The notes under the pieces were generated by a model. It saw nothing but the letters and a program-made list of their open reading frames with translations, was not told the origin of the DNA and made no database searches. From assembly GCA_030040725.1 (NCBI GenBank), contig JASHTD010000614.1, positions 1-23,785 on the forward strand: a stretch of 23,785 nt of DNA, written 5' to 3'. This document shows positions 15,292-22,625 of this stretch, one piece after another. Every line of letters begins with the position of its first letter. Positions within the stretch are counted from its first letter, which is position 1. Both the position numbers and the translations under genes were made by a program. The DNA is from Candidatus Sulfotelmatobacter sp. (GTDB taxonomy: Bacteria > Acidobacteriota > Terriglobia > Terriglobales > Acidobacteriaceae).

Positions 15292-16494
15292 ATGGCGTTG
15301 GCTTCCACTCCTAGTTACGCAACGGTCCAGGCGGAAGCTTATTGCTCGGCACCGAAATTGGTGATCATTACCGAGATCATCGCCCCGTACCGTATCCCTG
15401 TTTTCAATGCGCTGGCAAAGCGAAAAGAATTAGATCTGCATGTAATCTTCCTCGCAGAAACTGATCCTACCTGGCGCCAGTGGCGGGTGTACAAAGAGGA
15501 GATTGAGTTCCGCTACGATGTGCTTCCTTCCTGGAGGCGGCGAATCGGTAAGTACCACGTTTTGCTCAATCGCGGCATAATGAAAACCCTCAATCGAATC
15601 AGTCCGGATTTTCTCCTGTGTGGTGGATACAACTATCTTGCCTCCTGGCAGGCTGTTCTTTGGGCGAGGTTGAGGCGCGTGCCCGCGCTGCTTTGGTCGG
15701 AGAGCACGGCTCAAGACCAACGTCGCCGAGTTGCGTCGATCGAATTCCTCAAGAGCCGGTTCTTGCGTCTCTGTGATGATTTTGTAGTTCCTGGAACAGC
15801 ATCGGCGCAGTACTTGACAGATCTCGGTATTGGAGATGACCAAATCTTCCGCGCACCCAATGCGGTCGATATCGATTTGTTCTGGAGTTTGACCCAGAAC
15901 CCGGATCAACAGCTTCGATTGCGCGCCGCGCTGGATCTGCCTCCACGATATTTCTTATATGTGGGCCGGCTCGTCAAAGAAAAAGGCCTTTTCGATCTGC
16001 TTCGCGCCTACGCGCGCCTCGACGCCCACCTGCGTAGTGAAGTCGGTCTGGTATTTGCGGGTAACGGCATGGATCAAGTCGAATTGATGGAAGAGGCATC
16101 CCGCATCAGGCCTGGCGCAATTCGGTTCGTCGGCTTCGTGCATCGAGAGGAATTGCCGACCTTGTATGCGCTCGCCGACTCGGTGGTTTTGCCTACTCAT
16201 AGCGACACCTGGGGGCTCGTCGTAAATGAAGCGATGTCGTGTGGGAGGCCAGTGGTTGTTACCAGCGTTGCAGGCTGCGCTTCAGATCTAGTGAAAGACG
16301 GATGGAACGGATGCGTGGTTGCCCCAGCCGACATTTCCCAGCTGTCGGCTGCAATGGCTCGCCTGGGGGGCGATTCGGAACTGCGAAGGCAAATGGGCAT
16401 CAGGAGCCGGCAAATGATTCAGGCCTTTTCGCCCAGTGCCTGGGCCAATGGGATAGCAAATGCCATGAGCGTTGTGCGCCGGAGGGCTGCGTGA
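15292..16494 (+). CDS. GT4-family glycosyltransferase
   Basis: A 400-residue GT-B enzyme. The N-lobe opens with KLVIITEIIAPYRIPVFNALAK (residues 22-43), a common opening in O-antigen GT4 enzymes. LLCGGYNYLASWQAVLWAR and PNAVDIDLFW follow, then the C-lobe YFLYVGRLVKEKGLFDLLRAYA. The donor motif is HSDTWGLVVNEAMSCGRPVV, a D-x7-E form (Asp305, Glu313). FAGNGMDQVEL and IRFVGFVHREELPTLYALAD are typical. A GGAG about 9 bases before the ATG gives a good ribosome site. The 122-base gap before it (15170-15291) holds a weak 6-bp inverted repeat (AGATCG/CGATCT) but no clear promoter. Its TGA overlaps the GTG start of the next gene. Confidence 0.9.
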   Translation: MALASTPSYATVQAEAYCSAPKLVIITEIIAPYRIPVFNALAKRKELDLHVIFLAETDPTWRQWRVYKEEIEFRYDVLPSWRRRIGKYHVLLNRGIMKTLNRISPDFLLCGGYNYLASWQAVLWARLRRVPALLWSESTAQDQRRRVASIEFLKSRFLRLCDDFVVPGTASAQYLTDLGIGDDQIFRAPNAVDIDLFWSLTQNPDQQLRLRAALDLPPRYFLYVGRLVKEKGLFDLLRAYARLDAHLRSEVGLVFAGNGMDQVELMEEASRIRPGAIRFVGFVHREELPTLYALADSVVLPTHSDTWGLVVNEAMSCGRPVVVTSVAGCASDLVKDGWNGCVVAPADISQLSAAMARLGGDSELRRQMGIRSRQMIQAFSPSAWANGIANAMSVVRRRAA

Positions 16495-17921
16495 CCCGGC
16501 GAGCTCAACTGATTCTTCTGCTCACGGTACCAGTCGTTTTCGGATTGCTGCTTGCCTCTGTGCAACATATGCCCGGCTTATTTGCCAACACGACCATTCT
16601 TGGTGGAATTCTGGCCCTGGAAATCGCCGTCATCGGTCTCGCCCATTTTGAATCGCTATTCTTTTCGCTCTTGATGGGCAGCTTTCTTTGGGCTGGAACA
16701 TTTCTTCCGTTCTATACTGCCGCTAACTCGCTGCGCTGGCTGTTTTTGGGAGTGGGCGCATTAGGCGGGTTCATTGTCTGGACGAGGAACCCACATTCTC
16801 CGCGCTTCTCGGCTTTTCATCTCGTAGGGCTGTTTTGTGTCGCCTCGGCTCTCGTATCCGCCGCGGTATCGGATATTCCCAGGACCGCCCTGCTTAAAGC
16901 GTCCAGTTTATTTCTTTTATTCCTCTACGGCTCGGCCGGTGCTCGTTTGGCGGTTGCCGGAAGAGAAAAGCAATTTATCGCCGGTCTTGTGCTGACGTGC
17001 GAATGGGGCGTCTATCTTGCGGCAGTGTGTTACCTCGTGCTGGATTTTGAAGTTTTCGGCAATCCGAACGCGCTCGGCGCCGCCATCGGGATTGTGGTGG
17101 TTCCGGTCATGGTCTGGGCCGCATCGATCGCGGAAACGCCTGCCTTGCGCCGACGCCGCCTGTTTGCGTTGGCCCTCTGCGGATGTTTATTGTACTTGTC
17201 GAACTCGCGCGCATCTATTCTGGGGGCGACTGTCGCACTTGTTGTGTTTACAATTGCAGCGCGTTACCAGCGGCTGCTGTTCCAGTGCGTTTTCGTTTCT
17301 CTGTTTTTTCTTACGGCTATGGCGGTGGTGAGTCCGTCCCGTCTGAACGATGTGGTTTCTTCCTTTACCGGCAGAATGCTCTACAAAGATCCGACCGCGG
17401 CCCACGAGATTCTCGAGTCGCGCCTTTCACCCTGGGAAGAAACTCTTTCGGTTATTCGACAGCACCCGTGGTTTGGCAGCGGCTTCGGTACCAGTGAATT
17501 AGGCGCCGTTCGACCCAACTCAGCGCCTTCTTCGGTTTACACAAATCCTGAATGGAATCGGGAGCACGGAAGCAGCTATCTGGCCCTCGCGGAGTATCTG
17601 GGATTAGTCGGAGTTTTGCCTTTCCTAGCTCTGCTTCTGATGTTGTTTCACAGGTTGATTCGCGCCTTTTGGCAGTTGCGGGCAACCGGCGGACTCTCTC
17701 ATCTGTATGTTCCTCTCGCCTTGGTGGTGGTTGCCGGCCTTGTGCATGCAGGCTTTGAGGACTGGCTGTTCGCGGTAGGTTCCTATCTTTGTGTATTTTT
17801 CTGGGTCTGCGCGTTTCTGTTAATCGATCTGGTTCCAGCCGCCAAGCAGGCGAAGGCCGCGGTTATGCCGCGATCAACCGGATACCCACTGCCCGCACAG
17901 GTATCTCATTCGCTACGTTGA
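16491..17921 (+). CDS. Second O-antigen polymerase/ligase family membrane protein
   Basis: A 476-residue protein with about 11 hydrophobic spans. The family signatures are FGNPNALGAAIGIVVVPVMV in a central span, LSNSRAS near the next, and the periplasmic-loop motif REHGSSYLALAEYLGLVGVLP with His359. It is a Wzy or ligase candidate for the pse-containing glycan, distinct in sequence from the leftward copy. The frame is open from 16239, but the region before 16491 belongs to the preceding glycosyltransferase in another frame. GTG 16491 has GGAGGG ending five bases upstream and overlaps the previous stop as GTGA, so I take it as the start. A 106-base gap follows (17922-18027), with TATACT at 17950-17955 as a possible internal -10. 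Confidence 0.88.
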   Translation: MTRRAQLILLLTVPVVFGLLLASVQHMPGLFANTTILGGILALEIAVIGLAHFESLFFSLLMGSFLWAGTFLPFYTAANSLRWLFLGVGALGGFIVWTRNPHSPRFSAFHLVGLFCVASALVSAAVSDIPRTALLKASSLFLLFLYGSAGARLAVAGREKQFIAGLVLTCEWGVYLAAVCYLVLDFEVFGNPNALGAAIGIVVVPVMVWAASIAETPALRRRRLFALALCGCLLYLSNSRASILGATVALVVFTIAARYQRLLFQCVFVSLFFLTAMAVVSPSRLNDVVSSFTGRMLYKDPTAAHEILESRLSPWEETLSVIRQHPWFGSGFGTSELGAVRPNSAPSSVYTNPEWNREHGSSYLALAEYLGLVGVLPFLALLLMLFHRLIRAFWQLRATGGLSHLYVPLALVVVAGLVHAGFEDWLFAVGSYLCVFFWVCAFLLIDLVPAAKQAKAAVMPRSTGYPLPAQVSHSLR

Positions 17922-17949
17922 TCGGAGATTTCAAACGTCACGCCGGTAG

Positions 17950-17955
17950 TATACT
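17950..17955 (+). promoter_or_regulatory. Possible internal -10 box (TATACT) before the aldolase gene
   Basis: TATACT sits 72 bases before the aldolase start in a 106-base gap, the largest break in the downstream half of the operon. The -35 region is poor (TTTCAA at 15 bases). The octamer TATACTGC is shared with the pseB upstream region. It may allow separate expression of the aldolase-ligase-cyclase-ACP cassette. Confidence 0.25.
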
Positions 17956-18027
17956 GCCCGCAGAAATCGACCAAAAGTCAGCGCAGTTCACGATCGAGGT
18001 CCTCGGTGTCTGCGCCCAAAGGTTCCG

Positions 18028-19914
18028 ATGAGCGATCAACTGCCGTCTCGGCTGCCAAATCACGAGCGGATCCAGATTCTGGAGTGCACGCTGCGCGATG
18101 GAAGCTACGCGGTCGATTTCAAGTTCACGGAAAACGATACCGCCGTTCTGGCGGGAGTGTTGGGCAAACTCGGATTCCGTTGGATTGAAGTCGGTCACGG
18201 CGTCGGCTTGGGCGCAGCCAGAGCCGGCAAAGGCGCAACCCTCTCCAGCGATGAGCGCTATATCGAGGTTGCGAAGCGTGCCGCGCCCGATGCGCAAATC
18301 GGTTGTTTCTTTATTCCGGGCATTGGAACCGCCGATGAACTCAAGTCGGCGCGCGATGCCGGTCTCGATTTTGTCCGTATTGGCTATAACGCCACGGAGA
18401 TTGAAGAGGCCTATCCTTACCTGACGCATGCAAGGAAAGTAGGTCTGAAGCCGTTCTTGAATTTCATGAAGACCTACGCCATCCCGGCCGACGCGTTTGC
18501 TCAAAAAGCAAAAGAAGGTGCGGCTGCGGGAGCGGATGCGATTTACTGCGTGGACTCGGCCGGCTGCATGTTTCCCGAAGACGTGCGCCGGTATATCAGT
18601 GCCGCCCGCGCTCGATGCGACTGCAGTCTCGGTTTTCACGGACACAGCAATCTGCAGTTCGCAGTGGCCAATAGCGTGGAAGCAGTTCGCTGCGGCGCGA
18701 CCTTCATCGATACCACCCTCTATGGTTTAGGACGAAGCGCCGGCAATGTTCCCACCGAAATTGCGGTCGCCGTCTTCAAGAATCTTGGCCTCGAAACCGG
18801 CATCGATCTCTTCGAAGTGATGGACGCCGCCGAGGAATTTATCGGTCCGCTGATGTCGCAAGTGCAACTCTACGACATGATGTCGGTGGCTATGGGATGC
18901 AGCCAGTTTCACTCTGCATTTCTGCCGAAAGTTGCCGCCGCTGCTCGCAACTACGGAGTCGAATTGCGCCGGCTCGTAGTTGCAATGGGGAAGCTTGATC
19001 CGGTCGATCTCGACGAAAGCACTCTCAATCGCGTCGCCCGCAGTCTACCCAAAGCAAGCGGCCGAAAATCCCGCGAGACCCTCGCCGCGTTTGCGGTTCC
19101 CGGAATTTCGGCGCACAGCATCAGCAGTTCGCTCTCGGCAGTGGAATCGCTGGTCAACGGAATGATCGCAACCTGCGCCAAACGCCGCGCCCGGCCTGTG
19201 CTGGAACTCGTCGCGGCGGAATCGTATTCTCCTGAGTTAGTGCTGGCGGACCTCGTTCTCTCCGATGGACCGGTTGTGCTCGGCCGGGTCGTCTACGGCT
19301 CTTTCGAAATGCTCGAGCAGGTCTTATCTCTTACCGCGAACCACGTGTCTCTGTTTCTTAATGACAAGGATGGAGGCTCGTGGGCGGCCAAATGGCCTGA
19401 ATCGGTGGACAGCATTGTCGGTGCTGAGAGAATTCTCCCCGTGCGATCGAAGCAGCTGTTCGCGAGCTATTTGGAGGATGTTCTACTGACCGCGGCGGAA
19501 CGCTACGGCAATTTCTGCCTGCTGATCTATGGTTCGCCACCCTCAGCGCTCCTGCAGCAGTGCTGCGTAATGTTTGAGACTGTTGCGGTGCATGGAGATC
19601 TGCCGCCGGAAGTGCCGCGGAATTGCTGGCAGATGCAGGATTTTTCCGATCGCATGCATTTCGATCTGCGAATCGGCGTTGCTTTACTTCTGCGTCCGCC
19701 TGGTGGCGCCGATGTCGCCCCAATTGAGCAACTCTTGTCAGCGAATGGAATTGTCATCACCAGCGGGCATTTTCCGCGCCTTGAGGCAGATCTTCCCGGA
19801 CGGCCGGTATTGCGGCTCGATCCCAACCACGCCTACCGGGGCCAGATGGATCGCTGGGCGGCAATTTCCAACTTGATGAAGCCCACGGAGCCAAGTCCGG
19901 TGGTGACGCAATGA
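18028..19914 (+). CDS. DmpG-like (HMGL-family) aldolase with extra C-terminal domain
   Basis: A 628-residue protein. Residues about 14-325 align through their length with 4-hydroxy-2-oxovalerate aldolases (DmpG/BphI): LECTLRDGSYAV (Arg23, Asp24), IEVGHGVGLG, FIPGIGT, a metal-binding FHGHSN (His204, His206) and TTLYGLGRSAGNVPTE. The family cleaves or forms 4-hydroxy-2-oxoacids from pyruvate and an aldehyde. The usual catalytic His is Tyr27 here, and the usual Tyr is His295, so the reaction may differ. Residues about 340-628 are an additional alpha/beta region with a Rossmann-like feel (LLIYGSPPSALLQQC near 495-510; GIVITSGHFPRL near 573-585) but no clean GxGxxG; I cannot name it. No acylating aldehyde dehydrogenase partner is present. 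AAAGG lies 6 bases before the ATG. Its stop overlaps the ligase gene start as ATGA. Confidence 0.82.
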   Translation: MSDQLPSRLPNHERIQILECTLRDGSYAVDFKFTENDTAVLAGVLGKLGFRWIEVGHGVGLGAARAGKGATLSSDERYIEVAKRAAPDAQIGCFFIPGIGTADELKSARDAGLDFVRIGYNATEIEEAYPYLTHARKVGLKPFLNFMKTYAIPADAFAQKAKEGAAAGADAIYCVDSAGCMFPEDVRRYISAARARCDCSLGFHGHSNLQFAVANSVEAVRCGATFIDTTLYGLGRSAGNVPTEIAVAVFKNLGLETGIDLFEVMDAAEEFIGPLMSQVQLYDMMSVAMGCSQFHSAFLPKVAAAARNYGVELRRLVVAMGKLDPVDLDESTLNRVARSLPKASGRKSRETLAAFAVPGISAHSISSSLSAVESLVNGMIATCAKRRARPVLELVAAESYSPELVLADLVLSDGPVVLGRVVYGSFEMLEQVLSLTANHVSLFLNDKDGGSWAAKWPESVDSIVGAERILPVRSKQLFASYLEDVLLTAAERYGNFCLLIYGSPPSALLQQCCVMFETVAVHGDLPPEVPRNCWQMQDFSDRMHFDLRIGVALLLRPPGGADVAPIEQLLSANGIVITSGHFPRLEADLPGRPVLRLDPNHAYRGQMDRWAAISNLMKPTEPSPVVTQ

Positions 19915-21581
19915 CGATTCGCGAAAGCATGATCGAACTGGTTCAGAGGCAAGAACGAAAGACATTTCTCGTTGACGCGAGTACTGGCGCCGCAATGACC
20001 TATGGCGAATTCCACCGCGCGGCGTGCGCCCTGGGTGCGGAACTTTCACGTCGCGGTGTGCGCAAAGGCGATCGCGTAGCCGTGATGATCCCGAATTGCT
20101 GCGAACTGGCCATTTTCTATTTTGCGTGCATTTATCTCGGAGCGGTGATCGTTCCCATCAATCCTTTGCTCAGCAACGCCGATATTCAGTTCATTCTTAC
20201 GAACTGCAGGCCGAAAATGCTGGTGATCAGCCAATCGAGTGCAATTTCCGCACGCGGCTTGCACCCGAATATGATCCGGTTGGCGACCACTCAAGATGAA
20301 AATGCAATCGAAGCCGCCGCTTCCGATCTCGTTCGCATCCGCGACCTCAAACCCAGCGGGCAATTCGTGCCCCTCGAAGCAGCCGGCGGCGAAGACCTCA
20401 TCGCCATCATGTATACCTCGGGCACTTCGGCAAAACCCAAAGGCCTGGCCCACAAACTGGGAAGCATGCTGCGCAACGCGCGCGCTTTCGCCGCCGCCCA
20501 GCGCATTGATGAAGACTCGCGTTTTTATCTGACGCTTTCCATGGCGTACATGGGAGGTTTCTACAACCTGCTCATCCTGCCGTTTCTTTGCGGCGCGAGC
20601 GTCGTCGTAGACCATGTTTTCGATGCCCGATCCAGTCTCAATTTCTGGGAAAAGGCGAAAACTCATGGCGTTAACACGCTCTGGATGGCTCCCACGGTTT
20701 TATCGATTCTTCTGCGAATGGACCGCGGGCATACCGGCGAAGAATTCTGCCGGCGCTCGGTGCGTCACGCTTTCGTGGGATTCGCTCCGCTTCCTCTAAA
20801 GGTGAAATCTGAATTTGAAGCTCGCTATGGCGTACGGCTGATCGAAAATTACGGTCTCTCCGAGACCCTGTTCGTCACCGCCCGTTCCCAAAACGTCGTC
20901 GGGGGCCAGGGCTACGTGGGCGAAGCTCTCCCCGGAGTGCGGCTTCGCATCGCAGATCCGGATCGGCGAAAAGACGACCGGCCAGAGAGTGATCAAGGCA
21001 AGACTCACCATGGCAACGCTTCGTCTGCCTGCCGAGCCGAGGGCGAAGTAGAGATTATGACTCCTGACCTGATGGCCGGTTACCTCGATGCCGACGGCAC
21101 TTTGTCGCCGAGCGATTCCGCTCAGTGGTTCGCAACCGGCGATGTCGGTCGCCTTGAAAATGATGGCTCACTGTTCATCACCGGCCGGCAGAAAGACCTC
21201 ATCATTCGTGGTGGTATCAACATCAGCCCGGCAGCGGTCGAAGAATCACTCATGCAGGTCGACGGCGTTGCGGAGGTGGCCGTGGTCAGCATTCCGCATG
21301 AACTCTATGGCGAAGACATTGTTGCCGTGTTGAAACTGAATCCGGGATTCGAACTCGAGTCGATGCTCGAATTGCTGATCGCCCACGCTAAGCAAAACCT
21401 GGCGCAGCACCAGCAACCCGCTCGCTACATTACCATCGATGAATTTCCCAGAACCGCCAACGGAAAAGTACAGAAAACGCGCATTCGGGAATTGCTGGCC
21501 GAGAAGCTTCAGTTAAGTGCGGTCTCGGCCACGTACAAGCGAGCAACAGCGATCGAAGAACCCGCAGGGGTATCCCGCTAA
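19911..21581 (+). CDS. AMP-forming acyl/aryl-acid ligase
   Basis: A 556-residue ANL-superfamily enzyme that activates a carboxylic acid as acyl-AMP and passes it to CoA or a carrier-protein thiol. The P-loop is MYTSGTSAKPKG (167-178), the A5 motif is ENYGLSET (312-319), the hinge region follows GDVGRLENDGSLFITGRQKDLIIRGG, and the A10 lysine is Lys519 in TANGKVQKTRIRE. A polar stretch at about 350-372 (after RIADPD) is longer than usual before EGEVEIMTP. The acid substrate cannot be read by eye. Coupling to the aldolase by an ATGA overlap, and an ACP gene two genes downstream, suggest that it loads that carrier. Confidence 0.92.
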   Translation: MTIRESMIELVQRQERKTFLVDASTGAAMTYGEFHRAACALGAELSRRGVRKGDRVAVMIPNCCELAIFYFACIYLGAVIVPINPLLSNADIQFILTNCRPKMLVISQSSAISARGLHPNMIRLATTQDENAIEAAASDLVRIRDLKPSGQFVPLEAAGGEDLIAIMYTSGTSAKPKGLAHKLGSMLRNARAFAAAQRIDEDSRFYLTLSMAYMGGFYNLLILPFLCGASVVVDHVFDARSSLNFWEKAKTHGVNTLWMAPTVLSILLRMDRGHTGEEFCRRSVRHAFVGFAPLPLKVKSEFEARYGVRLIENYGLSETLFVTARSQNVVGGQGYVGEALPGVRLRIADPDRRKDDRPESDQGKTHHGNASSACRAEGEVEIMTPDLMAGYLDADGTLSPSDSAQWFATGDVGRLENDGSLFITGRQKDLIIRGGINISPAAVEESLMQVDGVAEVAVVSIPHELYGEDIVAVLKLNPGFELESMLELLIAHAKQNLAQHQQPARYITIDEFPRTANGKVQKTRIRELLAEKLQLSAVSATYKRATAIEEPAGVSR

Positions 21582-21624
21582 TGTTTCGAAACCACGAAAC
21601 CCTCTCGATCCGGAAACCATCGGC

Positions 21625-22284
21625 ATGAAGATCATTGACCTGTCGCTGCCCATTGAAGAGGGCATGATGACCTTTCCGACGCATTGGCACCCCGTGGTGG
21701 ACATCACTATTTTGGGGCGGCACGGAATCGAAGGCCGGGAAACTCGAAAGGTCACCTTTGGAACGCACACCGGCACCCACGCCGATGCGGCGCGTCATTT
21801 CGTTCCAAACGGTGGAACCATCGACGAAGTTCCTCTGGATGTATTGATCGGCCCCGCGACGGTTGCCGACTTCATGGGTTGCCGCGCTCTGCAGGAGATC
21901 GATGTTGCCGATCTCAAACAGAAGTTAAACGGGAAAGTTCCTGCGCGATTAATTTTGCGCACTGGGTGGTCCGAGCATTTTGGCGAGATGAAGTTTTACA
22001 CCGAATATCCGTTTCTTTCCGAGAAAGCCGCGCAATGGCTGGTCGATCAAGGCGTGCGGCTCATCGCCATGGATACCCCCTCGCCCGATAATCCAGCGCA
22101 CTCGCGCGGCACCGAAAGAGACTCGCCCAATCACAAAGTGCTTCTCGGCGCGGGAATCGTCCTGGTGGAGTATGTCGCCAACCTGAAATCGATTTCCTCA
22201 TCAACATTAGAACTCATCGTTCTGCCGCTGAAGTTAAAGGGAGCCGATGGTTGTCCGGTCCGGTGCGTGGCCATCGAAAGGTAG
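21625..22284 (+). CDS. Cyclase-family metal hydrolase (kynurenine formamidase-like)
   Basis: A 219-residue protein of the cyclase family. It starts MKIIDLSLPIEEGMMTFP, the typical opening. The metal motif HTGTHADAARH gives His48, His52, Asp54 and His58. MDTPSPDNPAHS and the late VLLGAGIVLVEYVANL also fit. Members hydrolyse N-formylkynurenine, isatin or other amide/lactone-like substrates through a divalent metal site. Here it probably acts on the acid handled by the neighbouring ligase and ACP, but the substrate is unknown. The frame is open from 21517, overlapping the ligase gene, but family homology begins at ATG 21625, so I start there; the ribosome site is poor. The ACP gene follows after 38 bases. 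Confidence 0.9.
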   Translation: MKIIDLSLPIEEGMMTFPTHWHPVVDITILGRHGIEGRETRKVTFGTHTGTHADAARHFVPNGGTIDEVPLDVLIGPATVADFMGCRALQEIDVADLKQKLNGKVPARLILRTGWSEHFGEMKFYTEYPFLSEKAAQWLVDQGVRLIAMDTPSPDNPAHSRGTERDSPNHKVLLGAGIVLVEYVANLKSISSSTLELIVLPLKLKGADGCPVRCVAIER

Positions 22285-22322
22285 GGACCAAGAAAAAAGT
22301 GCAAATTGCTGAAGAGCTAAAA

Positions 22323-22622
22323 ATGGAGAAAGTAGAAGAATCCGTATCGCGCGTGGAGGAATGGCTCATATCGTGGTTCGTAGCGCGCGCGAAAATCGGC
22401 CGTGATGCGGCCGAGAGAGCCGCAAGCGCGATCCGCAGCACCGATTACTTCGACGCCGGATGGCTGACCTCGATGGAGGTGGTTGAATTCGTTACCGAGA
22501 TCGAGCAACAGTTTGCCATGCAGTTCTCGGATCGCGATCTGCAGGATGCTCGCTTTGTCACCATCAACGGTCTCGCCGAACTGATTTGCGCCCGCTCGGC
22601 GCGAATAAGCGAAGGTTGCTGA
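22323..22622 (+). CDS. Acyl carrier protein
   Basis: A 99-residue acidic helical protein. GWLTSMEVVEFVTEIEQQF carries the phosphopantetheine serine (Ser50), in a TSM setting instead of the common DSL. ITNGL-like third-helix sequence (TINGLAELI near 83-91) and FSDRDLQDARFVTI match the ACPs of glycan and small-molecule clusters. It needs a phosphopantetheinyl transferase from elsewhere. The frame opens at a TTG (22251), but the ACP fold begins at ATG 22323, which has GAAGAG about 7 bases upstream. It probably carries the acyl group made or activated by the ligase. Its TGA is followed after one codon by the GTG of a glycosyltransferase in the same reading frame. Confidence 0.85.
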   Translation: MEKVEESVSRVEEWLISWFVARAKIGRDAAERAASAIRSTDYFDAGWLTSMEVVEFVTEIEQQFAMQFSDRDLQDARFVTINGLAELICARSARISEGC

Positions 22623-22625
22623 CCT

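Noticed and set aside
16239..16490. Extended N-terminus of the second Wzy-like protein
   Set aside because: This part lies inside the preceding GT4 gene in another frame and is Cys/Arg/Gly-rich. GTG 16491 has a strong ribosome site and overlaps the previous stop.
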